Assembly (NCBI GenBank): GCA_022821725.1
Contig: JAJEDB010000150.1
Coordinates: forward strand, 1 to 48,584
Origin: Candidatus Poribacteria bacterium
GTDB taxonomy: Bacteria > Poribacteria > WGA-4E > WGA-3G
Reading direction: 5' to 3'
Length of the DNA: 48,584 nucleotides
The notes under the pieces are model-generated. The model was not told where the DNA came from, ran no database searches, and worked only from the letters and a program-made list of their open reading frames with translations. Shown here piece after piece: positions 1 to 8,321 of the stretch (position 1 is its first letter; each line of letters opens with the position of its first letter). A program made the translations under genes and the position numbers.

Positions 1-150
1 ATGTGCTAATGATACACTAAACATTGGTATTCTCTCCTATGAAACTCATCATAACTTTTTTAGGAAAGGATACCAACTTTCACACTTTTCCTCAACAGAC
101 TTTTTCACCTTATCTCTTTGACAAAAACTTTACACACCCCCACCAAATGT

Positions 151-179
151 TTGACTTGACATTCGTTTTCTGATAGAAT
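151..179 (+). promoter_or_regulatory. Sigma-70-like promoter for LamG gene
   Basis: A -35 TTGACT (151-156) and a -10 TAGAAT (174-179) are separated by exactly 17 nt. The predicted start of transcription near 186 leaves a leader of under 20 nt before the first gene. Inferred from consensus only. Confidence 0.5.
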
Positions 180-203
180 ATCGCAACAAAGGGGGATATG
201 ACT

Positions 204-1010
204 ATGTACACGACAGATACAAGATCTATCTATAATCTTAAGTGTCTTTTCATCGCAATAACGGTCTTCGCGCTGCTCGGTTCTTCCGCTGTTGATGCAG
301 AGGTCGATAAACACACCGTCGCTGTTTGGCTCTTTGACGAGGGGACCGGCGATGTCGTGAAAGACGTTTCCGGTAACGGACACGATGGCGAATTCGCAGG
401 GAAACCGAAGTGGGTCAAGGCAGAATTCGGGGGCGGATTGGAATTTCCTGGGAATGACAGTGGTTATGTCGTCGTCGAGTCTACCAAAAAATTGGAATTG
501 GAAACGCTCAGTATTGAAGCATGGGTCAAGGTGGCAGAAGGCACAGGGAAATGGCAGGGCATCGTCTGCAAACAGAAAGCAGGGTGCGGCAATCGTAACT
601 ACGGTATCTGGGTGCATGTGGATCAACATGTGTTGCATTCGGAAATCGGAGCAAATGGGGCGTGTGGATTTAGTATAGATGGCACAACCAAGATCACCGA
701 CGACAAATGGCATCATCTCGCCTTTACCTATGATGGCAAAATGGGACGCGCGTATGTCGATGGTGAATTGGAGATCGAGGCACCCAATGGGACTACGTTT
801 CAGAGTGCAGATCCCATTACAATTGGTGTCCCGAATCTCAATAACGCAAACGGATTGAAGGGCGTCATTGACGAGATACGCATCTCCAATGTCGCACGAA
901 CCGAAGCGGAAATCAAGGAAGCGATGGATGTCGGGTTAGCCGCAATTCTCAGCGTTGAGCCCGGTGGCAAACTCGCAACCCGTTGGGGATACCTCAAACG
1001 GGCACCATAA
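204..1010 (+). CDS. Secreted LamG/concanavalin A-like lectin-fold protein
   Basis: The protein is about 268 aa. A signal peptide (hydrophobic run FIAITVFALLGSSAVDA) is followed by one LamG/Laminin_G_3 jelly-roll domain. The typical strings are visible: VAVWLFDEG, VKDVSGNGHDG, LSIEAWVKV, KWHHLAFTYDGKMGRAYVDG and GVIDEIRISNVARTEAEI. Such domains bind carbohydrate or pack against surface proteins; no catalytic residues are evident, so a binding or structural role outside the cytoplasm is inferred. An ATG at 198 is also possible, but the GGGGG Shine-Dalgarno at 191-195 lies only 2 nt from it and 8 nt from the ATG at 204, so 204 is preferred. The last residues, GGKLATRWGYLK, match the C-terminus of two other exported proteins in this window (see findings). 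A good promoter lies at 151-179. Confidence 0.85.
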   Translation: MYTTDTRSIYNLKCLFIAITVFALLGSSAVDAEVDKHTVAVWLFDEGTGDVVKDVSGNGHDGEFAGKPKWVKAEFGGGLEFPGNDSGYVVVESTKKLELETLSIEAWVKVAEGTGKWQGIVCKQKAGCGNRNYGIWVHVDQHVLHSEIGANGACGFSIDGTTKITDDKWHHLAFTYDGKMGRAYVDGELEIEAPNGTTFQSADPITIGVPNLNNANGLKGVIDEIRISNVARTEAEIKEAMDVGLAAILSVEPGGKLATRWGYLKRAP

Positions 1011-1034
1011 GCCTTTTCAAAAAAGGAGAATGGA

Positions 1035-2240
1035 TTGAGCAAATTATTAACCTGCACATATTTATTGCTGTTTTGTGGCACTATACTCGCTTTCGGACAA
1101 GGGCTACCAATGGCGGTCCCGGAGGCGGTCGGGGTTTCTAACGAACGGCTCGAACGCATCCGGCCTCTGCTACAAGATTACGTTGATAAGGAAAACCTAC
1201 CCGGATTCCTGACTGTCGTAGCGAGGCACGGGAAAATCGTTCATTTTGAAACCATCGGCATGCGGGATATCGAAAATAAGAAGCCCATTAAGCCAGATAC
1301 AATCTTCCGTATCTACTCCATGTCGAAACCGATTACCAGTGTCGCCGTGATGATGCTTTATGAAGAGGGACATTTTCAGCTCGGTACCCCCGTCTCCAAG
1401 TTTATTCCTGAATTTGAGAACATGAAGGTCTACAACGCGGACCAGACTGAAATCTTGGATGCGGAAGAAGAGGTAACGATCAAGCACCTCCTCATGCATA
1501 CCGCTGGGTTGACTTACGGCTGGGGCGATAAACCCGTCGATGAACGCTACAAAGAACTCAAAATCTTTGAAAAAGGCTCGACATTGGCGGATATGGTGAA
1601 AAAACTCGGTGACATCCCACTCGTTCACGAACCGGGTGAAAGGTGGACTTATGGGGTCTCCGTTGACGTACTCGGCTACCTCGTGGAGGTGGTTTCGGGA
1701 ATGCCGTTTGAAGAATTCCTCCAAACGCGCCTCTTTGGACCCCTCGGCATGGTAGACACGGCGTTTTCAGTGCCACCGGAGAAGGTGGACAGGTTTGCGG
1801 CACTCTATAGATCTAACAAAGAGAATGGACTGGAGCGTGTCGAAAATGCACCGCTCGCGAACGATGAGATCAGTTTTTTTCCATCAGGCGGTGGCGGTCT
1901 CGTTTCAACCGCTGCGGATTATTTGCGGTTTTGTCAGATGCTGCTCAATGGCGGTGCCTTAGATGGTGTCCGCATATTGGGGAAAAAAACGGTTGAGTTA
2001 ATGCGCTATCCCCATCATGATGATTGGTTTGGACTCGGTTTTGCTGTCGTTACGGATAAGGAACCACCAGACATCCTGGAGTCCGTAGGGAATTTCAGTT
2101 GGGGCGGTGCCGCCGCTACTACCTTCTGGATTGACCCTGAGGAAGAATTGATTGGATTGCTCATGACGCAGCTTCTCAGGAACCCTTACCCTTTCCACCA
2201 ACAGTTTAAGGTCTTAACCTATCAGACACTCACTGAATAA
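1035..2240 (+). CDS. Exported SxxK serine hydrolase (beta-lactamase/esterase family), paralog 1
   Basis: A 401-aa class C beta-lactamase-fold protein of the family that includes family VIII esterases and DD-peptidases. It has an N-terminal signal peptide (LLLFCGTILAFGQ). The nucleophile motif is S95-M-S-K98. The second-motif Tyr is Y206 in WTYGVS, and the third motif is the FSWGG stretch near residue 354, as in esterases of this fold rather than the KTG of true beta-lactamases. This favours esterase or peptidase activity on small substrates in the periplasm; the substrate is unknown. It starts at TTG (1035), with GGAG at 1025-1028 giving 6-nt spacing. It is the first of four tandem paralogs and is closest to the second, which shares the signal peptide and TTG start. 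Confidence 0.88.
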   Translation: MSKLLTCTYLLLFCGTILAFGQGLPMAVPEAVGVSNERLERIRPLLQDYVDKENLPGFLTVVARHGKIVHFETIGMRDIENKKPIKPDTIFRIYSMSKPITSVAVMMLYEEGHFQLGTPVSKFIPEFENMKVYNADQTEILDAEEEVTIKHLLMHTAGLTYGWGDKPVDERYKELKIFEKGSTLADMVKKLGDIPLVHEPGERWTYGVSVDVLGYLVEVVSGMPFEEFLQTRLFGPLGMVDTAFSVPPEKVDRFAALYRSNKENGLERVENAPLANDEISFFPSGGGGLVSTAADYLRFCQMLLNGGALDGVRILGKKTVELMRYPHHDDWFGLGFAVVTDKEPPDILESVGNFSWGGAAATTFWIDPEEELIGLLMTQLLRNPYPFHQQFKVLTYQTLTE

Positions 2241-2266
2241 TGGCTATCAGCACGGATTGTCTGTAA

Positions 2267-2371
2267 ACAAAATCCTTTCAGCGATCGGTGATCAGTAAAG
2301 AAGTTCTCGTTTAACAACGGTTTCTTCTTTGCCGACTGCCGATTGCTGACGGCTAATATAGAGGATTTTGT
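2267..2371. repeat. Imperfect inverted-repeat (hairpin) element
   Basis: The outer arms acaaaatcct (2267-2276) and aggattttgt (2362-2371) are exact complements. The inner arms (cagcgatcggtgatcagtaa and the region ending gccgattgctga) pair imperfectly, giving a long hairpin between two hydrolase genes. It resembles elements at 27722, 29358 and 32191. A MITE- or REP-like nature is inferred. Confidence 0.6.
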
Positions 2372-2401
2372 CAGATTACAATTGTAAAGAGGAAGAACAA
2401 A

Positions 2402-3775
2402 TTGACAAAATTATTAACTTACATGTGTGTATTTCTTTTTTGTGCTACCACACTTGCATTCGGACAAGGGCTGCCGACGGCAATACCAGAGGAGGTAGGG
2501 GTCTCTGCTGAACGCCTTAAACGCATCCGTCCTGTCATGCAAAATTATATCGATAACGGACGTATACCGGGATTCCTGACAGTCGTGGCGAGGCGTGGGA
2601 AGATCGTTCATTTTGAAACCATCGGTATGCGAGATATTGAAAATAACAAACCTATTGAAGCGGACACAATATTTCGTATCCACTCTATGTCGAAACCGAT
2701 TACCAGCGTCGCCGTCATGATGCTCTACGAAGAGGGACATTTTCAACTCGACACGCCTGTCTCCAATTTCATCCCTGAATTTAAAAACATGAAGGTCTAC
2801 AACGAGGACCAAACCGAAATATTGGATGCAAAAAAAGCGGTAACCATCAAACACCTTCTCACGCATACCGCTGGGTTAGTCTATGGCTGGGGCAGTGGAT
2901 CGATCGATAAACGCTATCGGGAAGCGAACCTTTTTCAGCCCGGCACGCCGCTCGGGGATACGGTGAGGAAACTTAGCGAAATTCCCCTCGCACATGAACC
3001 GGGTGAAAGGTGGACCTATGGCGTCTCAACGGATGTGCTCGGCTACCTCGTGGCGATGGTTTCAGGGACGCCGTTTGAAAAATTCCTCCAAACACGGCTG
3101 TTTGAACCCCTCGGTATGATAGACACCGCATTTTCAGTGCCTGTAGAGAAGGTGGACAGGTTTGCGGCACTGTATCAACTTACGGCAAAAAACGGGATGA
3201 AAGGTGGTAAAGATAAAGAAAAAAAGATGGATGATGATAAAGGCAAAGAGAAGCGGATGAAGGAGAACAAAAAAGAAAAAATGATGTTGGAACGTGTTGA
3301 TAAAGATCCACGACTCGAGAACGGTGAAATCCGTTTCTTTCCAGGGGGCGGTGGCGGACTCGTCTCAACTGCCGCTGATTACATGCGATTTTCTCAAATG
3401 CTCCTCAACGGGGGTGAACTCGACGGTGTCCGAATATTGAAGAAAGAAACGGTCGAATTAATGCGCTACCCCCATCACGATGGTTGGTTTGGACTCGGTT
3501 TTTCTGTCGTAAATGACAAAAAATCGAAAGATACCGATGGTGAAGATGATGCGGGTCATGAAAAAGAACTTGATGATAAAGATGGTGCGGGTGATAAAGA
3601 ACCTAAAGATACACCAGAGTCGATAGGAAGTTACAGTTGGGGCGGTGCCGCCGGTACCCTCTTCTGGATTGACCCTGAACAGGAGTTGATCGGTTTGCTG
3701 ATGACGCAAATCGGTGACGTGTTAACTTCCCACGACCAATTTAAAGTGCTGACTTATGCGGCGTTAACGAAATAA
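2402..3775 (+). CDS. Exported SxxK serine hydrolase, paralog 2, with two charged insertions
   Basis: A 457-aa paralog of the preceding hydrolase. It shares the TTG start, a signal peptide (VFLFCATTLAFGQ), the nucleophile motif S95-M-S-K98, WTYGVS as second motif and YSWGG as third motif. It is about 55 aa longer because of two low-complexity, highly charged insertions absent from the other three copies: one K/D/E/M-rich (DNA about 3195-3290) and one D/K/E-rich (about 3516-3610). Both fall between conserved core segments, so they are probably surface loops and the catalytic core is intact. An SD-like aaagagg lies upstream of the start. A periplasmic esterase or peptidase role is inferred from family; the substrate is unknown. 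Confidence 0.87.
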   Translation: MTKLLTYMCVFLFCATTLAFGQGLPTAIPEEVGVSAERLKRIRPVMQNYIDNGRIPGFLTVVARRGKIVHFETIGMRDIENNKPIEADTIFRIHSMSKPITSVAVMMLYEEGHFQLDTPVSNFIPEFKNMKVYNEDQTEILDAKKAVTIKHLLTHTAGLVYGWGSGSIDKRYREANLFQPGTPLGDTVRKLSEIPLAHEPGERWTYGVSTDVLGYLVAMVSGTPFEKFLQTRLFEPLGMIDTAFSVPVEKVDRFAALYQLTAKNGMKGGKDKEKKMDDDKGKEKRMKENKKEKMMLERVDKDPRLENGEIRFFPGGGGGLVSTAADYMRFSQMLLNGGELDGVRILKKETVELMRYPHHDGWFGLGFSVVNDKKSKDTDGEDDAGHEKELDDKDGAGDKEPKDTPESIGSYSWGGAAGTLFWIDPEQELIGLLMTQIGDVLTSHDQFKVLTYAALTK

Positions 3776-3788
3776 TGGCAGTCGACTG

Positions 3789-3846
3789 GCGCAATGAATT
3801 GCGCGACTACAAACAGATAGGTTCGTAGTAGTGCGATTTATCGCAC
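3789..3846. repeat. Twin short palindromes between hydrolase genes
   Basis: There are two perfect 6-bp-arm hairpins, gcgcaatgaattgcgc (3789-3804) and gtgcgatttatcgcac (3831-3846). Between them, cgactacaaac and gttcgtagtag are roughly complementary, so the whole block can also fold as one stem. It may be a dispersed intergenic element or a processing site or terminator for paralog 2. Confidence 0.5.
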
Positions 3847-3917
3847 GTTGAGAAATTACTTAAATTCATAAAGATTGTGCTACACAGCGGCAACTTGGGT
3901 TAATGAAGGAGTTTTTG

Positions 3918-5111
3918 ATGACATTGTATGAAGGATTACCGCGAGCGCTCCCCGAAGATGTCGGTATGTCCACCTCGCGGTTAGGACGTATTGCGCCGGT
4001 CATGCAGGGCTATGTTGATAACGGGAAAATCCCGTGTGCATTGACGATGATCGCGCGTGAGGGCAAACTCGTCCATTTTGAAAAATGTGGTATGCAGGAT
4101 ATCGCCGCCGCCAAACCCGTAGAATTTGACACCATCTTCCGCCTCTACTCTATGACGAAGCCGATTACCAGTGTGGCGGTGATGATGCTCTACGAAGAGG
4201 GGCATTTTCAACTCACCACGCCTGTCTCTGAGTTTGTTCCCACTTTCAAAGATATGAAGGTTTACACGGAAGATGGCAGTGCGATTGTGGATGCCGACCG
4301 CGAGGTGACAATCAAACATCTGCTCACACATACCGCTGGGCTTATCTATGACAGCAATAAGGACGACCATCCGATTGATCAGCAGTATGAAGATGCGGAT
4401 CTCTATGGCGGCGACCTCGCCAACATGGTAAACAAGTTGGGAGGTATCCCGCTCCTTCACCAACCCGGGACCGCCTGGAAATACGGTATGTCCATTGATA
4501 TACTCGGCTACCTTGTCGGAATCGTCTCGGGTATGCCGTTTGAAACGTTTTTGAAGACTCGTATTTTTGAGCCTTTAGGCATGAATGACACCGGTTTTTC
4601 AGTGCGAGTTGAGAACGCACACCGATATTCAAAGGTATATGACTACGTGAAGGGCAGTGGTCTTAAGAAAATCGAGAGGGTTCATGCTGCAACCGGACCC
4701 CTAAGTTTTTTCCACTCTGGTGGTGGTGGGCTGCAATCGACCGCCGCGGATTATCTCCGGTTCTGTCAAATGGTGCTCAACGACGGTGAACTCGATGGCG
4801 AGCGGCTCCTCGGACGAAAAACCGCCGAACTCATCAGGATGAACCACGTGCCGCCCGATTGGCTGGCACCGGAAAGAACGGGTACCGGTTTTGGACTCGG
4901 ATTTTCTGTTATCACAGATGTCGCTGACACAGGTAGTCTCGGTTCCGTAGGCACTTGCAGTTGGGGAGGGATGGCAAGCACCACATTTTGGATCGATCCA
5001 GTTGAAGAATTGATCGCCATTCTGATGACGCAAGTGGTTAATGTCGATTGTCCGTTCCATGCCCAATTCCGAGTCCTTACCTATCAAGCATTGTCCCGCA
5101 AGCCTCTATAG
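3918..5111 (+). CDS. Cytoplasmic SxxK serine hydrolase, paralog 3
   Basis: A beta-lactamase-fold hydrolase of about 397 aa without a signal peptide. It begins MTLYEGLPRA, as the next paralog does. The nucleophile motif is S78-M-T-K81, the second motif WKYGMS and the third CSWGG. The ATG at 3918 is chosen because AAGGAG (3905-3910) lies 7 nt before it and the fourth copy starts at the equivalent codon; an in-frame ATG at 3903 would place the SD inside the gene. Loss of the signal peptide relative to paralogs 1 and 2 implies a different compartment and probably another substrate. A family VIII esterase-like role is inferred. Confidence 0.87.
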   Translation: MTLYEGLPRALPEDVGMSTSRLGRIAPVMQGYVDNGKIPCALTMIAREGKLVHFEKCGMQDIAAAKPVEFDTIFRLYSMTKPITSVAVMMLYEEGHFQLTTPVSEFVPTFKDMKVYTEDGSAIVDADREVTIKHLLTHTAGLIYDSNKDDHPIDQQYEDADLYGGDLANMVNKLGGIPLLHQPGTAWKYGMSIDILGYLVGIVSGMPFETFLKTRIFEPLGMNDTGFSVRVENAHRYSKVYDYVKGSGLKKIERVHAATGPLSFFHSGGGGLQSTAADYLRFCQMVLNDGELDGERLLGRKTAELIRMNHVPPDWLAPERTGTGFGLGFSVITDVADTGSLGSVGTCSWGGMASTTFWIDPVEELIAILMTQVVNVDCPFHAQFRVLTYQALSRKPL

Positions 5112-5197
5112 GCTTGCGCACAGGATTAGCGGTTGTATAATATCCGTTGGGATCTCTTTAACTGACAACTGATAACTATCTTATAGGAGTTTTTTTA

Positions 5198-6376
5198 ATG
5201 ACATTGTATGAAGGATTACCGCGCGCTGTCCCTGAAGATGTCGGCATGTCCACCTCGCGTTTGGAGCGCATCGCGCCGGTGATGCAACGCTGGGTGGACG
5301 ATGGCAAAATCCCGGGGGCGTTGACGATGATCGCGCGTGAGGGGAGACTCGTCCATTTTGAGAAGTTCGGTATGCAGGATGTTGCTACTGCGAAACCGAT
5401 AGAATTTGATACCATCTTACGTATCTATTCGATGACCAAGCCGATTACCAGTATCGCAGTGATGATGCTCTACGAGGAAGGACATTTCCAACTCGGCACC
5501 CCGGTCTCTGAATTGATTCCCGCTTTCAAAGACATGCAGGTTTACACGGAGGGTGGCGCGGCTATTGTTGACGCAGAAACCGAAATGACGGTAAAGCATC
5601 TCCTCACACACACCTCCGGACTTATCTATGGCGGGGATGGAGAGCACCCGATTCATCAGCGGTATAGAGACGCGAATTACTACCAAGGGGACCTCGCAAA
5701 CATGGCAAACGAACTCGGTAGTATTCCGCTCTTGCACAATCCCGGTGCCGCATGGAATTACGGAATGTCTACCGATGTCCTCGGCTACCTCGTGGAAGTC
5801 GTCTCTGGAATGCCGTTTGAGGAATTCCTGAAAACCCAGATTTTGGAGCCTTTGGGTATGGTGGATACCGCTTTCTCGGTGCCGGACGAAAAGGCTGATA
5901 GATACATGACGTTGTATGAACCCTCGGAAGACGGCGGTATTCAGGTGCTTGAGAACGCTCCGGTTTCCAGTGGACCGCGTAGTTTTTTCCATTCGGGCGG
6001 CGCCGGACTGCAGTCAACCGCGGCGGATTACCTCCGCTTCTGTCAAATGCTTCTCAACGATGGTGAGCTCGATGGCGTTCGACTGCTCGGAAGGAAAACC
6101 GTTGAACTCATTAGGGTCAATCATATCTCTGACGATTGGCAACCGCTTGAGAGAACAGGATGCGGTTTCGGGCTTGGGTTTGCTGTCGTTATGGATGTCG
6201 CTGAGACGCACGGTCCCGGCTCTGAAGGCACTTACAGTTGGGGTGGACTCGCAAGCACCACATTTTGGATTGATCCCGTGGAAGATTTAATCGGCATCCT
6301 AATGACGCAATTGATCGGCGATTCCCCGTTCCACGCCCAATTTCGTGTGTTGACATATCAAGCAATTACGGATTAG
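5198..6376 (+). CDS. Cytoplasmic SxxK serine hydrolase, paralog 4
   Basis: A 392-aa protein and the closest relative of paralog 3: both start MTLYEGLPRA and lack a signal peptide. The catalytic motifs are S78-M-T-K81, WNYGMS and YSWGG. A good Shine-Dalgarno, TAGGAG, lies before the ATG. It is the last of the four tandem copies, whose order (exported, exported, cytoplasmic, cytoplasmic) suggests an ancestral split in signal peptide followed by two separate duplications. The short intergenic region carries a fragment of the dispersed element (ctgacaactgataac). An esterase/peptidase-like function is inferred from the fold; the substrate is unknown. Confidence 0.87.
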   Translation: MTLYEGLPRAVPEDVGMSTSRLERIAPVMQRWVDDGKIPGALTMIAREGRLVHFEKFGMQDVATAKPIEFDTILRIYSMTKPITSIAVMMLYEEGHFQLGTPVSELIPAFKDMQVYTEGGAAIVDAETEMTVKHLLTHTSGLIYGGDGEHPIHQRYRDANYYQGDLANMANELGSIPLLHNPGAAWNYGMSTDVLGYLVEVVSGMPFEEFLKTQILEPLGMVDTAFSVPDEKADRYMTLYEPSEDGGIQVLENAPVSSGPRSFFHSGGAGLQSTAADYLRFCQMLLNDGELDGVRLLGRKTVELIRVNHISDDWQPLERTGCGFGLGFAVVMDVAETHGPGSEGTYSWGGLASTTFWIDPVEDLIGILMTQLIGDSPFHAQFRVLTYQAITD

Positions 6377-6514
6377 ACAGGTCTTGTCGGTGGGCTTTTC
6401 GACTTTTTTCATGATACCAAAGTTTGCAAGCCCGTAATGAAATGGAGGGCGGATATACGGGCTGAAGCGTTAAACCCCAAATCCGCCGAACCGAACCGCA
6501 AGGAAAATTAAAAA

Positions 6515-7126
6515 ATGAAAATTGCAGTTGTAACCGGAGAACACGGCTTTCAAGAAGAACAATTTGACGCAGTATTTGAAAGTATGGAGGGCATTCAATT
6601 CGTCCGAGAGGATCTGGACGATTTTGTAGACGATCCACGCCAAGGCGACTACGATACCGTCGTCTTTTACAATTTTCACCGTCCCTATCCGACGGATGCA
6701 CAAGCGCAGGCGATTCTCGGTTTAACGGAACGTGGACAGGGCATGATAATTCTGCATCACGCCATCTTAGCGTTCCCAGACTGGGATGCCTACTCTGAAA
6801 TGTGCGGTATCCATGAACGCGATTTTGGCTACTATCCTCGGCAGACGCTACAGGTGCAAATCGCTGATGCGACGCATCCCATCACGGAAGGGCTCGCAGA
6901 CTGGGAAATGGGCGACGAAACCTATACCATGAAGTCTGCGGGTGATGATAGTGCGATCCTCTTAACAGTCGATCATCCGAATAGTATGGATGTATTGGGA
7001 TGGGCGCGTGAATACGGCAATTCCCGTATCTTCTGTTTCCAGAGTGGACATGACGATGTTACCTTTTCGAATCCGAGCTTCCGGGAAGTACTAAAGCGCG
7101 GCATCCACTGGTGTGCTCAAAAGTAG
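6515..7126 (+). CDS. ThuA-like domain protein (class I glutamine amidotransferase fold)
   Basis: A 203-aa single-domain protein. Visible ThuA/trehalose-utilisation family features are MKIAVVTGEHGF at the N-terminus, GMIILHHA, a central GDETYTMK, and the C-terminal sequence FCFQSGHDDVTFSNPSF before LKRGIHWC. The fold resembles class I glutamine amidotransferases, but the Cys nucleophile of that class is not evident. Members often sit beside sugar-catabolism genes, and the next gene is an aldose epimerase, which supports a role in carbohydrate metabolism (inference). No signal peptide. It is preceded by the leader AAGG-AAAATTAAAA (6500-6513), a one-base variant of a 15-nt leader that recurs in the window. 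Confidence 0.82.
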   Translation: MKIAVVTGEHGFQEEQFDAVFESMEGIQFVREDLDDFVDDPRQGDYDTVVFYNFHRPYPTDAQAQAILGLTERGQGMIILHHAILAFPDWDAYSEMCGIHERDFGYYPRQTLQVQIADATHPITEGLADWEMGDETYTMKSAGDDSAILLTVDHPNSMDVLGWAREYGNSRIFCFQSGHDDVTFSNPSFREVLKRGIHWCAQK

Positions 7127-7175
7127 CAGGCACGCGCCACCGTGCCGTAAAGCAAAAGAGAGGTGCTAATCAGCA

Positions 7176-8294
7176 ATGAGAATTTTTTCTTTTCGTCGAT
7201 CTGGAAGAAGGATATGGCACCCCGCACTTCAAATCGCAGCATCTTGTGCTTTTTTCTTACTTTCAATAATGCCCACAAACGCAGATGGAGAGAGAACGAT
7301 GGCGGATACAACGTATTCAGTAACCGTAGAAACAGTAGGTGGTTTTCAAGTGTACTACATCCAGCAAGATGGAAAGGCTGTCGCTGAGATCGTCCCTGCA
7401 CTCGGTAATAACTGCTACGCCTTCAGGGTCGCCGATGGGGAGACGTGGTTGAACCTGATAGATGCCCCGCCGGATCTCGAGACCTTGGAGGAACGTCCGA
7501 CCGCTTACGGCAATCCGATTCTATTTCCTTTTCCCAATCGCATCCGCAACGGCACGTGGCAATTTGAGGGAGAAACCTACCAGTTCGACAAAGCACCGGA
7601 GTCCCCTACAACGATCCACGGTTTATTGTTGAATCTCCCGTATCAGGTTGAGAGCCATGTTGCCGATGAAAACGGCGCGACACTCGTATGTTCACTTAAT
7701 TCTCAAGATTTCCCGGATGTCGGTCTCCAGTATCCATTCCCTTTTAGAATCGAGATTACCTATACGCTCAAAGATGCCGTGCTAACGATGGGGATTGCGA
7801 TTGAGAACACGGGTGCTCGGAACATGCCGATGGGGTTCGGTATCCATCCCTATTTTAGTGTAGACCTCGGCACCGAGGCGAACGCAGCCGAAGCCGTAAT
7901 TACTGTCCCCGCTGCGAAGTATTGGGAATTGGACGAGGTCCTCGTGCCAACAGGGACGCAGCACGATGTCGCTGACACACTGGATCTCCAAAATGGGCAG
8001 CCGTTCGCGAAACTGAAACTCGACCATGTTTTCACGGACGTTCAATGGGTTGAGGGGGTCAGTCGATGCCGTATTGAAAATAAGGATACCGGCTACGGGA
8101 TGGTGATGGAATCGGACGCACAGTTCAGGGAGCTTGTTGTCTATACCCCGCCTGATAGGGATGCCATCTGTTTTGAGCCTTACACCTGTCCAACGGATGC
8201 TATCAATTTAGAGGCACGGGGGATTCCAGCAGGCGTGATTGTGCTTGCGCCTGATGAGACCTTCTCTGGAACCGTCCGCTTTATGCTACAATAA
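7176..8294 (+). CDS. Exported aldose 1-epimerase (galactose mutarotase-like)
   Basis: A 372-aa galactose mutarotase-superfamily protein. An arginine-rich N-terminus (FRRSGRR) and a hydrophobic stretch (IAASCAFFLLSIMPTNA) form a signal peptide, unlike cytoplasmic GalM. Catalytic-type residues are seen in TTIHGLL (substrate His), GFGIHPYFSV (general acid His) and CFEPYTCPTDA (general base Glu). It would interconvert alpha and beta anomers of aldoses or uronates released outside the cytoplasm. The SD is weak (gagagg, about 13 nt from the ATG). If the signal peptide were not real, translation could begin at MADTTYS, about 40 codons on. It follows the ThuA-like gene by 49 nt and is probably cotranscribed. 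Confidence 0.82.
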   Translation: MRIFSFRRSGRRIWHPALQIAASCAFFLLSIMPTNADGERTMADTTYSVTVETVGGFQVYYIQQDGKAVAEIVPALGNNCYAFRVADGETWLNLIDAPPDLETLEERPTAYGNPILFPFPNRIRNGTWQFEGETYQFDKAPESPTTIHGLLLNLPYQVESHVADENGATLVCSLNSQDFPDVGLQYPFPFRIEITYTLKDAVLTMGIAIENTGARNMPMGFGIHPYFSVDLGTEANAAEAVITVPAAKYWELDEVLVPTGTQHDVADTLDLQNGQPFAKLKLDHVFTDVQWVEGVSRCRIENKDTGYGMVMESDAQFRELVVYTPPDRDAICFEPYTCPTDAINLEARGIPAGVIVLAPDETFSGTVRFMLQ

Positions 8295-8321
8295 CCCGTC
8301 ACAAACGAGGGACACGTTTTG

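Noticed and set aside
2414..2866. Long antisense frames inside the hydrolase genes (also 3981-4463, 5417-5992)
   Set aside because: They mirror the conserved sense coding sequence, have no SD or recognisable domains and recur at the same places in each paralog, as expected for shadow frames.
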